Of a DNA stretch of 64,000 nt, positions 47,147 through 56,090 are shown piece after piece. How positions within the stretch are numbered: position 1 is the first letter of the stretch; the number at the start of each line of letters is the position of its first letter. The position numbers and the translations under genes are program-made. The notes under the pieces are model-generated. The model saw only the letters and a list, made by a program, of their open reading frames with translations, was not told where the DNA came from and made no database searches. Source of the DNA: Rosistilla oblonga (GTDB taxonomy: Bacteria > Planctomycetota > Planctomycetia > Pirellulales > Pirellulaceae); the NCBI RefSeq assembly GCF_007751715.1, contig NZ_CP036292.1, positions 6,207,339 to 6,271,338 on the forward strand. Reading direction: 5' to 3'.

Positions 47147-47905
47147 ATGAATGCTCCCATCGCTGTCGTACTCGCCGCTGGCAAAGGCACTCGAATGAAG
47201 AGTGAACTGGCCAAGGTTCTGTTCCCCGTTTGCGATCGCCCGATGATCCACTTCGTGATCGACGCGTTGCAAGCCGCCGGTGTCGCCAAGACGATCGTCG
47301 TCGTCGGCCACCAACAGGAGAAGGTCCGCGAGACGCTCAAGGATCGCGAGAACATCGAATTTGTCGTCCAAGCCGAACAACTGGGGACCGGGCACGCCGT
47401 TCAGGTCTGCCGCGAGAACCTGCAATCGCACGACGGCCCCGTGATCGTGCTCGCTGGCGATTCGCCGCTGCTGCAGTCGACCAGCCTGAAAACGCTGTTG
47501 GCCGAATTCGAAAAGACGCAGCCTGCATTGCTGCAGGGAACGTTGCACAAAAGCGATCCGACCGGTCTGGGACGGATCGTCCGCGACGCCGAAGGCCGCT
47601 TCACCGGCATCGTCGAAGAGAAGGATGCCACCGACCAGCAGCGGAAGATCACCGAAGTGAACATGAGTACGTACATCTTCAATTGCAGCGATCTGCTCGA
47701 CGCGCTGGGACAATTGAAGCAGAATAACAGCCAGGCCGAATATTACCTGACCGATTGCGCCGCACTGCTGGGCGCAGCCGGTCGTCCGGTCGAAGCGCTT
47801 CCAGTGCTGCAAGATTGCGAATCGTTGAGCATCAACAACCAAGAAGAGCTTGCCATCGTGGACGCCAAGATGCGCGAGATGGGCTATGCCAGCAACGATG
47901 CTTAA
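47147..47905 (+). CDS. UDP-N-acetylglucosamine pyrophosphorylase-type nucleotidyltransferase
   Basis: 252-aa sugar-nucleotide transferase matching the N-terminal (pyrophosphorylase) domain of GlmU. Signature LAAGKGTRMKSELAKVLFPV, AEQLGTGHAVQ and the aspartate of LAGDSPLL are present. The left-handed beta-helix acetyltransferase half of GlmU is absent, so the acetyl transfer must be done by another protein. Start ATG 47147. PRPP synthetase follows after 49 bp, probably in the same transcript, putting two activated-sugar-phosphate enzymes together. Confidence 0.88.
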   Translation: MNAPIAVVLAAGKGTRMKSELAKVLFPVCDRPMIHFVIDALQAAGVAKTIVVVGHQQEKVRETLKDRENIEFVVQAEQLGTGHAVQVCRENLQSHDGPVIVLAGDSPLLQSTSLKTLLAEFEKTQPALLQGTLHKSDPTGLGRIVRDAEGRFTGIVEEKDATDQQRKITEVNMSTYIFNCSDLLDALGQLKQNNSQAEYYLTDCAALLGAAGRPVEALPVLQDCESLSINNQEELAIVDAKMREMGYASNDA

Positions 47906-47954
47906 CTTTCAAGTGCCTACACCTTCCCCAACGCTTCAGCAGCGGGCTTCCAAG

Positions 47955-48908
47955 ATGCGTGAACTAAAGATCTTCAGCGGTCGAGCCAATCCAGAGCTCT
48001 CGCACAACGTCTGTAACGAATTGCATCTGTCCCCCGGAGCGATCACGTTGGGAAAATTTCCCGACGGCGAAAACTTCTGCAAGATCGATGAAGACGTCCG
48101 CGGCCGCGACGTCTATCTGGTCCAACCGACCTGCCCACCGGTCAACGACACCCTGATGGAACTGTTGATCATGATCGACAGTTGCAAACGGGCCAGCGCG
48201 CAACGGATCACCGCGGTGATTCCTTATTTCGGTTACGCCCGCCAAGATCGCAAAGACGAAGGCCGCGTGCCGATCACCGCCAAGATGGTCGCCAACATCA
48301 TCACCCGCGCCGGTGCCGACCGCGTCCTGACGATGGACCTGCACGCGGCTCAAATCCAAGGCTTCTTCGACGTCCCCGTCGATCACCTCTACGCCGCTCC
48401 CGTCCTCAACCAACACTTCCTGGAACAGGAATACGATCCCAACGAACTGGTCGTCGTCAGCCCCGACGAAGGAAGCATCAAGCGAGCCGTTGGGCACAAG
48501 GAACGCCTGGGCGGCCACCTGGCGATCGTCGACAAACGCCGCAGCAGCGCGACGGAAGTCGAACAGCACACGATCATCGGGTCGAGTGTCGAGGGGAAGA
48601 TCTGTTTGATGTTCGACGACATGATCAGCACCGCCGGATCGATCTGCGGTGCAGCGTCGCTGGTTCACGCTTCGGGCGCCAAAGAGATTCACGTCGCCGC
48701 CACCCACGGCATCTTCTCCGGCCCGGCGATCGAACGAATCAAAGCCTCACCGATCGACAGCATCGTGATCACCGATACGATTCCGCTGACGCCCGGCAAG
48801 ATGTTGCCGAACATCAAAGTCCGCTCGGTCGCCAAATTCCTAGCCGAAGCGATCAAGCGGATCCACAACGATCAATCGATCAGCGCGATGTTCCGCAACA
48901 AAAAATAG
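47955..48908 (+). CDS. prs: Ribose-phosphate pyrophosphokinase (PRPP synthetase)
   Basis: Makes 5-phosphoribosyl 1-pyrophosphate from ribose 5-phosphate and ATP for purine, pyrimidine, NAD, His and Trp synthesis. 317 aa, the normal class I length. Motifs: FPDGENFCKIDEDVRGRDVY, the YFGYARQDRKDEGRVPITAK loop, DLHAAQIQGFFDVPVDHL and the PRPP-binding FDDMISTAGSI. ATG 47955 (MRELKIFSGR) begins the family N-terminus; an ATG overlapping the upstream stop is possible but would add 19 atypical residues. Nif3 follows after 44 bp. Confidence 0.96.
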   Translation: MRELKIFSGRANPELSHNVCNELHLSPGAITLGKFPDGENFCKIDEDVRGRDVYLVQPTCPPVNDTLMELLIMIDSCKRASAQRITAVIPYFGYARQDRKDEGRVPITAKMVANIITRAGADRVLTMDLHAAQIQGFFDVPVDHLYAAPVLNQHFLEQEYDPNELVVVSPDEGSIKRAVGHKERLGGHLAIVDKRRSSATEVEQHTIIGSSVEGKICLMFDDMISTAGSICGAASLVHASGAKEIHVAATHGIFSGPAIERIKASPIDSIVITDTIPLTPGKMLPNIKVRSVAKFLAEAIKRIHNDQSISAMFRNKK

Positions 48909-48952
48909 ACCGTCGATCTCCTCAACACCTTCCATCATCAGGCGCCAGCCCC

Positions 48953-49756
48953 ATGCCGCTCTTGATCGAACACGTCTGCCAGTCGCTGGGCGCGGTCGCT
49001 CCGCTGCGACTGGCCGAATCGTGGGACAACGTGGGACTGTTGATCGGCGATCGCCAACGCGATTGCCGGCGCGTGATGACCTGCCTGACGATCACCCCCG
49101 ACGTCGTTGCCGAAGCGACCGACCAACAGGTCGATCTGATCGTCGCGCACCATCCATTGCCCTTCAAACCGATGGCTCGGCTGACCACCGATTCGACAGC
49201 CAGCGGAATGGTGCTGGAACTGGCGGCCCATCGGATCGCCGTCTACAGCGCTCACACAGCGTTTGATTCGGCCCGGCGTGGGATCAACCAACAACTGGCC
49301 GAAGGCTTGCAACTGACCGACATCGCTCCTCTGCAACCCGATCCGGCCGACACTTCGGAGACGCCCGACGGGAGTGGTCGCTATGGCCGCGTGGCAGCGA
49401 CGACGCTGGAACAGATCATGCGTCGCGCCGCCGACTTTCTGAAGCTGCCCAACGTCCGCTATGTCGGCGATCCCGACGCCGCGGTCACCAAAGTCGCCTT
49501 GGCCTGTGGCAGCGGCGGCTCGTTTCTGGACGCCGCCCGCCGCAAGGGCTGCGATTGCATGCTCACCGGCGAATCCAACTTTCACGGCTGCCTAGAGGCC
49601 CAATCGCAGGGGATCGGGCTGATCCTGGTCGGGCATTACGCCAGTGAACGCTTTGCGATGGAACAACTGGCCGACCACCTGATTCAAGAGCACGACGAGC
49701 TTACCGTCTGGGCAAGCCGCAGCGAATCGGACCCATTGCGCCAGTTTTCTCTATAG
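48953..49756 (+). CDS. Nif3-like dinuclear metal-centre protein
   Basis: 267-aa protein of the Nif3/YbgI family, whose members form a toroidal hexamer and bind two metal ions; the function is unsettled (GTP cyclohydrolase-like activity has been reported for some). Conserved motifs: AESWDNVGLLIGD, LIVAHHPLPFK, VYSAHTAFDSARRGINQQLA, and the C-terminal GHYASERFAMEQLADHL. ATG 48953 starts the usual N-terminus. It lies behind prs and before the glycosyltransferase cluster, with 202 bp separating it from the latter. Confidence 0.92.
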   Translation: MPLLIEHVCQSLGAVAPLRLAESWDNVGLLIGDRQRDCRRVMTCLTITPDVVAEATDQQVDLIVAHHPLPFKPMARLTTDSTASGMVLELAAHRIAVYSAHTAFDSARRGINQQLAEGLQLTDIAPLQPDPADTSETPDGSGRYGRVAATTLEQIMRRAADFLKLPNVRYVGDPDAAVTKVALACGSGGSFLDAARRKGCDCMLTGESNFHGCLEAQSQGIGLILVGHYASERFAMEQLADHLIQEHDELTVWASRSESDPLRQFSL

Positions 49757-49958
49757 CGAATCGCTCGATTTCCGCGATCCGCCCGATCGGCTGCGTTTGA
49801 CCTTCGGCCGCTCCGGTCTAGAATGCGGTCAGCGAACACTGGCTGCGTTCCTACCATGCTTACAGCGAGATCGAATACGCCCAGCCGTTGCCCGCCCCAC
49901 TGGGAGCGCTGGCCATTCGATCCTCTCGCTCGTTCATCCGCTCCACGAAGGAAATCCA

Positions 49959-50711
49959 ATGACAGCTCCAGACAAGTGGCTATGTGCCCTTCCGGTCTAC
50001 AACGAAGTCAACTTTGTCGACGAAGTTCTGGATAACGTGGCCAACTACGCAGCGAACATCTTGGTCGTCGACGACGGTTCCAACGACGGCACCGACGCCC
50101 GGCTGGCCCAGCGAACCGACGTCACGGTCGTTCGGCACCCCGAAAATCGTGGCTACGGCGCGGCCCTGACCACAGCGTTTGAATACGCGATCGACAACGG
50201 ATACGACGTCGTTGTCACGATCGATTGCGACGGCCAGCACCAACCGGTGCGGATCCCCGATTTTGTCGCCGCGGCCAGCCAAGCCGACATCGTTTCGGGC
50301 AGCCGCTATCTGAAGATGTCCGAAGACGACGACGCGCCGCCGGAAGAGCGGATGTTGATCAATCGTAAGATCACTCAACAATTGAACCGCCGGCTGGGAC
50401 TGAAGCTGACCGATGCGTTCTGCGGTTTCAAAGCCTATCGCGTCGACGCGCTGCGGAAGCTGCGGATCACCGATCCTGGGTATGCGATGCCGTTGCAATT
50501 GTGGGTCGAAGCGGCATTGGCCGATCTGTCGGTCATCGAACTCGCCGTCCCGCGAATCTACTTGGATCTCAGCCGTTCGTTTGGCGGATCGTTGGACCAC
50601 GCGGAAACCCGGCTGGCGTATTATAATCGTGTCCTGGAAGATGCGATTACGTCGGCCTGTCGTGAAGGTCGCAAGCTGCCCCGACGCCGAGAACTGTGCC
50701 CCGACGCGTGA
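49959..50711 (+). CDS. Family 2 glycosyltransferase (polyprenyl-phosphate sugar transferase type)
   Basis: 250-aa GT-A enzyme resembling dolichyl/polyprenyl-phosphate mannosyl- or glucosyltransferases. Motifs: LPVYNEVNFVDEVL, VVDDGSNDGTDARL, the metal-binding DCDGQHQP and GSRYLKMSEDDD. No C-terminal membrane helices are present. ATG 49959 follows GAAGGAAAT, a strong site. It overlaps the next gene by a GTGA junction and heads a four-gene cluster with a polyprenyl-P-sugar-using-type membrane transferase at its end, so it may make that donor (inference). Confidence 0.88.
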   Translation: MTAPDKWLCALPVYNEVNFVDEVLDNVANYAANILVVDDGSNDGTDARLAQRTDVTVVRHPENRGYGAALTTAFEYAIDNGYDVVVTIDCDGQHQPVRIPDFVAAASQADIVSGSRYLKMSEDDDAPPEERMLINRKITQQLNRRLGLKLTDAFCGFKAYRVDALRKLRITDPGYAMPLQLWVEAALADLSVIELAVPRIYLDLSRSFGGSLDHAETRLAYYNRVLEDAITSACREGRKLPRRRELCPDA

Positions 50712-52360
50712 CCACGATCAACGAAGAACCCTATCGATCCTACCGCGTGCCGCGGGCCCACCGCGATTGGTTGATCGACCCGCCGCTGGATGCGAACGCC
50801 GATGCGTTGGCGGAAAATTTGCGCAACGCCGCCGATTGGAACCTGCAGATCGGGGGCCAGTCGATTGCGTCGTTTCGCAAACGCGCACGCCATGAATTGA
50901 TCCACACCGCGATCGATTACGTATCTTCGTATCGCGATCTGCCCAACATCTGTTCCAGCTGTTCGACCGATCGGCCATTGGTGATGGCCGGTCATCAACC
51001 CGAACTGTTCCATCCGGGCGTTTGGTTCAAGAACTTTGTCCTCTCCCAGCTGGGACAGTCGCTGTCGACGATGGCGATCAATCTGATCGTCGACAACGAT
51101 ATCTGCCGCGCTCGATCGATCCGAGTCCCGACGCTGCGCAGCGGCAAACCGGCGACCGAGACGATCGCTTTTGATCGTCCTTCCGCCGTCGTCCCCTACG
51201 AAATGGCAGATATCGACGACCGCGAGGCGTTCGAAACGTTCGGCCGCCGCGTCGCGCGAACGATCGCTCCGTTGGTCGACCATCCCTGCATCGAACAACT
51301 GTGGCCCGAAGCGGTCCAAGCGGCAGATCGGACCGGCAACATCGGACTGTCGCTGGCGCAATCGCGTCACCAAATCGAATCACAACTGGGACTATCGACG
51401 CTCGAGGTTCCGTTGAGCCGATTGTGCGAAGGTCCCGCGTTTTGCGAGTTTGTGCTCCATCTGATCCGCGAACTTCCACGGCTGCACGATTGTTACAACG
51501 AATCGGTCGTCGCCTATCGGATCGCGCATCACATCCGCAGCAACTCCCACCCCGTTCCCGAGCTCGCTTGCCGCGACGGTTGGTACGAAGCGCCGCTGTG
51601 GATCTACGACGAAACGAATCGCCAACGACGGGCGCTCTATGCGCGAGTCAGCGACCAACAGATCGAGCTGAGCGATTTGGCGTCGACGCATTTGACGATC
51701 TCCAATCACGGTGATCCCACCGCGACGGCAGCGGAACTGCTCGAGCGACTGCAGAACAACGTGCGGCTTCGTCCCCGCGCGTTGGTCACGACGATGTACG
51801 CTCGGCTGGTCCTGTCCGATCTGTTCCTGCACGGCATCGGCGGCGGCAAATACGACCAATTGAACGATACGATCATCCGCCGCTTCTTCGACATCGCGCC
51901 GCCGCACTTCACCGTCCTCTCGGCAACCTTCACTCCGCTGGGCGAATCGCTCGGAAGTGATGACGCCAGTTCGGATCAACTGCGTCAGTCGATCCGCCGC
52001 ACCCGTTTTCAGCCCGAACATTTTGCCGACCTCGCCGATCTGCCGATCGATCTGGTTCAGGAGAAGCGTGAACTGTTGAGCGACATCCCGCCGCGTGGCG
52101 ACAAACAATCGTGGCACGATCGGATCACCGCGATCAACACCGACTTGTCGGCTCGTCTGGATGACCTCCGCTGGCAACTGGCCGATCAATTGAACCAGGT
52201 CAATCGTCGCGAAGCGCAACGACGCTTGCTCTCATCGCGCGACTATTCGTTTTGCATCTACCCGTTGCAGGAGATGGGAGAGATGTTTGCCGCCATCGCG
52301 CGCGGCGAAGCGAATCCCCATGGCCAGCAAGAGGTCGCGACGACGCCGCGGCACGCTTGA
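50708..52360 (+). CDS. Unknown protein with a weak BshC-like motif (550 aa)
   Basis: No family is securely recognised. The stretch LVMAGHQPELFHPGVWFKNF (91-110) resembles the GQQ...GP...K motif in bacillithiol-synthesis BshC proteins. It is followed by INLIVDNDICRARSI, comparable to the BshC EDHD region. The rest has few similarities I can name. GTG 50708 was chosen because it overlaps the glycosyltransferase stop; a GTG 12 bp earlier is open. The neighbours are not BshA or BshB genes. It could be a planctomycete ligase-like enzyme acting on the product of the neighbouring glycosyltransferase, which is speculative. Confidence 0.55.
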   Translation: MTTINEEPYRSYRVPRAHRDWLIDPPLDANADALAENLRNAADWNLQIGGQSIASFRKRARHELIHTAIDYVSSYRDLPNICSSCSTDRPLVMAGHQPELFHPGVWFKNFVLSQLGQSLSTMAINLIVDNDICRARSIRVPTLRSGKPATETIAFDRPSAVVPYEMADIDDREAFETFGRRVARTIAPLVDHPCIEQLWPEAVQAADRTGNIGLSLAQSRHQIESQLGLSTLEVPLSRLCEGPAFCEFVLHLIRELPRLHDCYNESVVAYRIAHHIRSNSHPVPELACRDGWYEAPLWIYDETNRQRRALYARVSDQQIELSDLASTHLTISNHGDPTATAAELLERLQNNVRLRPRALVTTMYARLVLSDLFLHGIGGGKYDQLNDTIIRRFFDIAPPHFTVLSATFTPLGESLGSDDASSDQLRQSIRRTRFQPEHFADLADLPIDLVQEKRELLSDIPPRGDKQSWHDRITAINTDLSARLDDLRWQLADQLNQVNRREAQRRLLSSRDYSFCIYPLQEMGEMFAAIARGEANPHGQQEVATTPRHA

Positions 52361-52393
52361 TCCTGCCGCCGGTCACAGCCAACGTCTGCTCGC

Positions 52394-53293
52394 ATGAACC
52401 GAATCCTGCACTCGCAATCGCAACACAATCTGCAGTCTCGCGACGGATGGGACTGTGCTCGCGAGCACCGCCGCCGCGTGATGGCGATGCTGTTGGAAAA
52501 CGCTTCGCAAATGAAACGCTTGTGCGTTTTGGGTGCTGGAAATTGCAACGACATCGATCTTCCCGAACTCGCCGATGCCTATCGCGAAGTCGTGCTAGTC
52601 GATCTCGACGGCGATGCGATGTTGCGTGGAGTGGAGAAACAATTCTCTGGCGTCGCGTCGACGCAGCGGTCTGCAAAAATCAAAACTGTCGTCGGCGATC
52701 TGACTGGAATTTCAGAGCTGTTGTCGCAAGCTGTCGATGCGCCGCAGGATGTCGATTCGATCGTCGCTGCGATCGAAGCCCGGCTGCAGCAACCGCCCGA
52801 CACCTTGCTGACGGAGCGCTTCGATACGGTTGCGTCGGTCTGCCTGCTGAGCCAGTTGGTCCATAGCGTCACCGAAACGATCGGGGCACACGCACAGTTG
52901 CTGTCGATCGTTCAAGCGGTCCGGCGACAACATCTGCATCTGTTGCGGAATCGCCTAAATCCCGGCGGCCGCGGAATCTTGATCACCGATTTCGTTTCGT
53001 CGCTGACCGCGCCCCAGCTGCCTCAGGTGCCGAGCGACCAGCTACCGCAATACGTTCGACAATTGCTGAACCAACAAAACTTCTTTACCGGTCTGAACCC
53101 GGCGGTACTCGCCCATCAGCTGCAAACCGATTGGCAATTTGCCGACGGACTGCAGCGATTGCAATCGACAGCCCCTTGGATTTGGGACTTCGGACCGCGA
53201 CAGTATGCGGTGTGTGGATTTCAGTTCGACACTCGCCGCGACGGCTCGCCGGACGCGATCCCCCAACCACCGCAAAGAAACAACGATGTCTGA
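52394..53293 (+). CDS. SAM-methyltransferase-like Rossmann protein (299 aa)
   Basis: Soluble protein whose start shows a Rossmann/methyltransferase first motif, LCVLGAGNCNDIDL, then an acidic strand end VVLVDLDGDAM and a possible third strand TVVGDLTGI. The remainder includes FDTVASVCLLSQLVHS and GGRGILITDFVSSLTAP, matching later methyltransferase strands. No target-specific motif was recognised. ATG 52394 follows the upstream stop by 33 bp. Its last bases overlap the next gene's start by 8 bp, showing tight linkage. Confidence 0.65.
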   Translation: MNRILHSQSQHNLQSRDGWDCAREHRRRVMAMLLENASQMKRLCVLGAGNCNDIDLPELADAYREVVLVDLDGDAMLRGVEKQFSGVASTQRSAKIKTVVGDLTGISELLSQAVDAPQDVDSIVAAIEARLQQPPDTLLTERFDTVASVCLLSQLVHSVTETIGAHAQLLSIVQAVRRQHLHLLRNRLNPGGRGILITDFVSSLTAPQLPQVPSDQLPQYVRQLLNQQNFFTGLNPAVLAHQLQTDWQFADGLQRLQSTAPWIWDFGPRQYAVCGFQFDTRRDGSPDAIPQPPQRNNDV

Positions 53294-54650
53294 TTCCGCC
53301 CGCTGCTGCAGCCTGCCTCTGCGGTTGATCCTGCCGTTGATGTTGCTTGCCCTGCTGGTTCGCGGTGGCGTGATGACGTGGCGGTACGATCACTTGCAAC
53401 AGGATCCCGACGCCTACCGCTTGCTCGCGGAGAACCTTGCCAATCATAACGTCTATGGTCAAGTCGACGCCGACGGGCAAGCGCGTCCCACCGCCTTCCG
53501 GCCTCCCGGCTATCCGTGGCTGCTCTCCTGGTTCGTCACCGACGGACAACTCGGTTCGCCAGCAGCCGCCGCGCTAAACCTGGCCTTTGGTCTGGCGACG
53601 GTTGGGTTGGTCTACTCGATCGGATCGCGGCTGCAGTCCCCGACGACGGGCTTTGTCGCCGCGGCATTGGTTGCGATCGATCCGATCCTGCTGGGTCAAT
53701 CGACGCTGGTGATGACCGAAACGCTTGCGACGATGTTGGCTGCGCTGATCTGGTGGCTGTTTCTCCGCAACGAAGCGACGCTGCAGCCGTCGGGCAGCTC
53801 AAGGGCAACCTTCACGTGGTCTATTGCGCTAGCCGTCGGCTTGGCCGCGGGGTTCTTCTGCCGGCCGGTCTTTATCGTCTGGGCCGCCTGGATGTTGCTG
53901 ATGCTGTTCCTGCGAGGCCGACGTCAAGTCGGACGAACGGCGATCACAATCGCAACCGTTGGGCTGGTGATGGTCCTCGCCGTCGGTGGCTGGACGTGGC
54001 GGAACAAATCGGTGATGGGCAAACCGATCTGGGCGACAACGCATGGCGGATACACACTGCTGTTGGGGAACAACCCTTCGTTTTACGAATACCTTGCTGA
54101 AGCAAAGGTCGGCGAGAAGTGGGACGCTGATTTTTTTCACCAACGGTGGGCCGATCGTTTCTCCGCCGACCCGCGGGAGCCAGCCTTCTGGGCCGCTGAA
54201 ACGATCGACACCTCACACGCGGCGGCTCCCTTAGGTGAGATCGACGACGATCGCTTGGCCTACGAATCCGCCAAGGCGACGATTCGCCGACAGCCACAAA
54301 TGTTTGTCGCCAGTTGCCTGGTGCGGCTCGGCCGGTTGTGGTCGCCGATGCCTCATGCGGGCGATTATTCGAACCTGCTGCGCTACGCGATCGGCAGCTT
54401 TTACGTAGCTCTTTTCGCCTGCTGCCTGCTGGGGATCTGGCGGCTCGGCCGACGCCTGATGTCACCGGCCTGGATGGCGATGCTGCTGTTAGCCATCGCG
54501 CTCAGCTGCGTCCATTCGATCTACTGGAGCAACATGCGGATGCGGTCGCTGGCCACGCCGCTGATCGCCGTCGTCGCGTCGATCGGAATCCTCGGCGATC
54601 GCCAGCGACAGCCTTCCCAGCCCTCGCCGATCGTTCCGCTGGAGTCTTAA
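53286..54650 (+). CDS. ArnT/PMT-like membrane glycosyltransferase
   Basis: 454-aa multi-pass protein of the GT39/GT83 (PMT/ArnT) clan, which moves a sugar from a polyprenyl-phosphate donor to a lipid or protein in the periplasm. The first helix (LPLRLILPLMLLALLV) is followed by an acidic DPDAYRLLAENL loop (the catalytic acidic site in this clan), PTAFRPPGYPWLLS and about ten hydrophobic segments. ATG 53286 overlaps the end of the methyltransferase-like gene by 8 bp. It ends the cluster and converges with the MFS gene. The sugar and acceptor are unknown. Confidence 0.8.
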   Translation: MSDSARCCSLPLRLILPLMLLALLVRGGVMTWRYDHLQQDPDAYRLLAENLANHNVYGQVDADGQARPTAFRPPGYPWLLSWFVTDGQLGSPAAAALNLAFGLATVGLVYSIGSRLQSPTTGFVAAALVAIDPILLGQSTLVMTETLATMLAALIWWLFLRNEATLQPSGSSRATFTWSIALAVGLAAGFFCRPVFIVWAAWMLLMLFLRGRRQVGRTAITIATVGLVMVLAVGGWTWRNKSVMGKPIWATTHGGYTLLLGNNPSFYEYLAEAKVGEKWDADFFHQRWADRFSADPREPAFWAAETIDTSHAAAPLGEIDDDRLAYESAKATIRRQPQMFVASCLVRLGRLWSPMPHAGDYSNLLRYAIGSFYVALFACCLLGIWRLGRRLMSPAWMAMLLLAIALSCVHSIYWSNMRMRSLATPLIAVVASIGILGDRQRQPSQPSPIVPLES

Positions 54651-54666
54651 CGACTGCCAGGAAAAA

Positions 54667-55959
54667 CTATTCGGGAAGCTCTTGGTTTCGCGTTTCGGGC
54701 ATCATCAAGACGATCACCACGCCGACCAGGAACAGCGTCGACAGCCCCAGCACTGCGTACCGCAGCTGCATATCGGGCTGCTCTTTTAACCACCCTGAAA
54801 ACAGCAGCACCGGAACGGCAAGCATCCGCCCGCCGTTGAAGCAGAAACTGGCACCGGTGGCTCGCAGATGCGTCGGGAACAACTCGGGAAAGTAGATCGC
54901 GTAACCGGCATGCATGCCGAGGGTCAAGAAACCGAAGACCGGCAAAATGAAAAGCATCTGGGTGTAGGACTGCGGAACAAAACAGACGACCGGGACGATC
55001 AGCAGGGCCAGCAATTGAAAGCCGACGAAGGCGGGCTTGCGGCCGAAGCGAGCGGCGATCGGGCCAAAGGCCAGCAGTCCCAGTCCGCCTCCGGAAGCCT
55101 GCACGATCCCGTAAGCGAACTTCGCCATCCCGCCGACATCTTCCGCCGCGGTCCCAGTCCGCAGCAACAGCTCTTTGACAAGATCCTGCCCGGCGACCGT
55201 GACCGACCAAAACGTCCCCAACCCGACCGCGGCCAACAGCAAGCCACCAAACGCGCGGCCCGACCAGCGGGGATTCAGCAACAGATCGCGGAAACTGCCA
55301 GCGAGATGCTTATTCGACTGCGGGTCATCCTCATCGACCTGCTTCTGCCAGCGCTCGGGTTCTTTTACGCTCGCCCGCACCCATACGATCAACAGCGCCG
55401 GCAGCACCCCCAACAAATAGGCATACCGCCACTGCGTCGCAACCAAGATTCCGGCGAGCGCGGCCAACCAGGTTCCCAGAATGCTCGACGCATGAAAGAT
55501 GCCGGCAGCTTGCGCTCGCGCTTTGCTCGGAAACACCTCGGCGACCATGCTGGCGGCCACCGCCCATTCACCGCCGATTCCGAGCGCGACCAAAAACCGA
55601 AGCACGCCAACTTGATAGATATCGGTGGCGAAGTAAGTCAGGCCGGAGAAGATCGAATAGAGCAGGATCGTGACGATCAGAATCGGCCGCCGACCGTAGC
55701 GATCGGCCATCGATCCAAAGACCAGCCCGCCGACGGTCCCTCCCAACAGGAAGATCGCGAGAAACCGATCGCCCCAACCTTTGACCGCCGCCTGGTCGCC
55801 ATCCAACAGCTCCGACAGCATATCGCCGCGAGTGATGTTGAAGATCTGGCCTTCATAGACATCGAACACCCAGCCCGCCGATGCTATGATCAAGACCAAC
55901 CACTGGTAGCGTGAGATCCCGGAATACCAACGTGTGGTATCGGTCTGGGGACTGGACAT
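54667..55959 (-). CDS. Major facilitator superfamily transporter
   Basis: 430-aa transporter of the sugar/metabolite MFS group with 12 predicted helices. Family motifs: the loop 2-3 signature GGLVFGSMADRYGRRPIL, LRFLVALGIGGEWAVAASMV in helix 4, and the second-half GPIAARFGRKPAFV. It is read from ATG 55959 (MSSPQTDTTRWYSG). The TauD-type dioxygenase gene lies upstream on the same strand behind a palindromic element. It may import the dioxygenase's substrate (inference from position). Confidence 0.92.
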   Translation of the reverse strand: MSSPQTDTTRWYSGISRYQWLVLIIASAGWVFDVYEGQIFNITRGDMLSELLDGDQAAVKGWGDRFLAIFLLGGTVGGLVFGSMADRYGRRPILIVTILLYSIFSGLTYFATDIYQVGVLRFLVALGIGGEWAVAASMVAEVFPSKARAQAAGIFHASSILGTWLAALAGILVATQWRYAYLLGVLPALLIVWVRASVKEPERWQKQVDEDDPQSNKHLAGSFRDLLLNPRWSGRAFGGLLLAAVGLGTFWSVTVAGQDLVKELLLRTGTAAEDVGGMAKFAYGIVQASGGGLGLLAFGPIAARFGRKPAFVGFQLLALLIVPVVCFVPQSYTQMLFILPVFGFLTLGMHAGYAIYFPELFPTHLRATGASFCFNGGRMLAVPVLLFSGWLKEQPDMQLRYAVLGLSTLFLVGVVIVLMMPETRNQELPE

Positions 55960-56000
55960 AAGGTTTCCGGTGGCTAGACGGGTCGTATTGTATTTTTTTC

Positions 56001-56067
56001 GTTTAACCGCGAGCCCATCGGGCCGCGCGGCCTTTAAAAACGCGGGGCGAGGCCCGCGCGGTTAAAC
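56001..56067. repeat. Palindromic intergenic element with 11-bp perfect ends
   Basis: GTTTAACCGCG (56001-56011) and CGCGGTTAAAC (56057-56067) are exact inverted copies flanking a GC-rich core with internal GGCC/CGCGG symmetry. Similar short palindromes with this end are, as far as I recall, scattered in Rhodopirellula genomes. It sits between the dioxygenase gene end and the MFS start and may act as a processing or termination site. Confidence 0.65.
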
Positions 56068-56090
56068 TTGAAAACTTGTGACTAGCTGCA

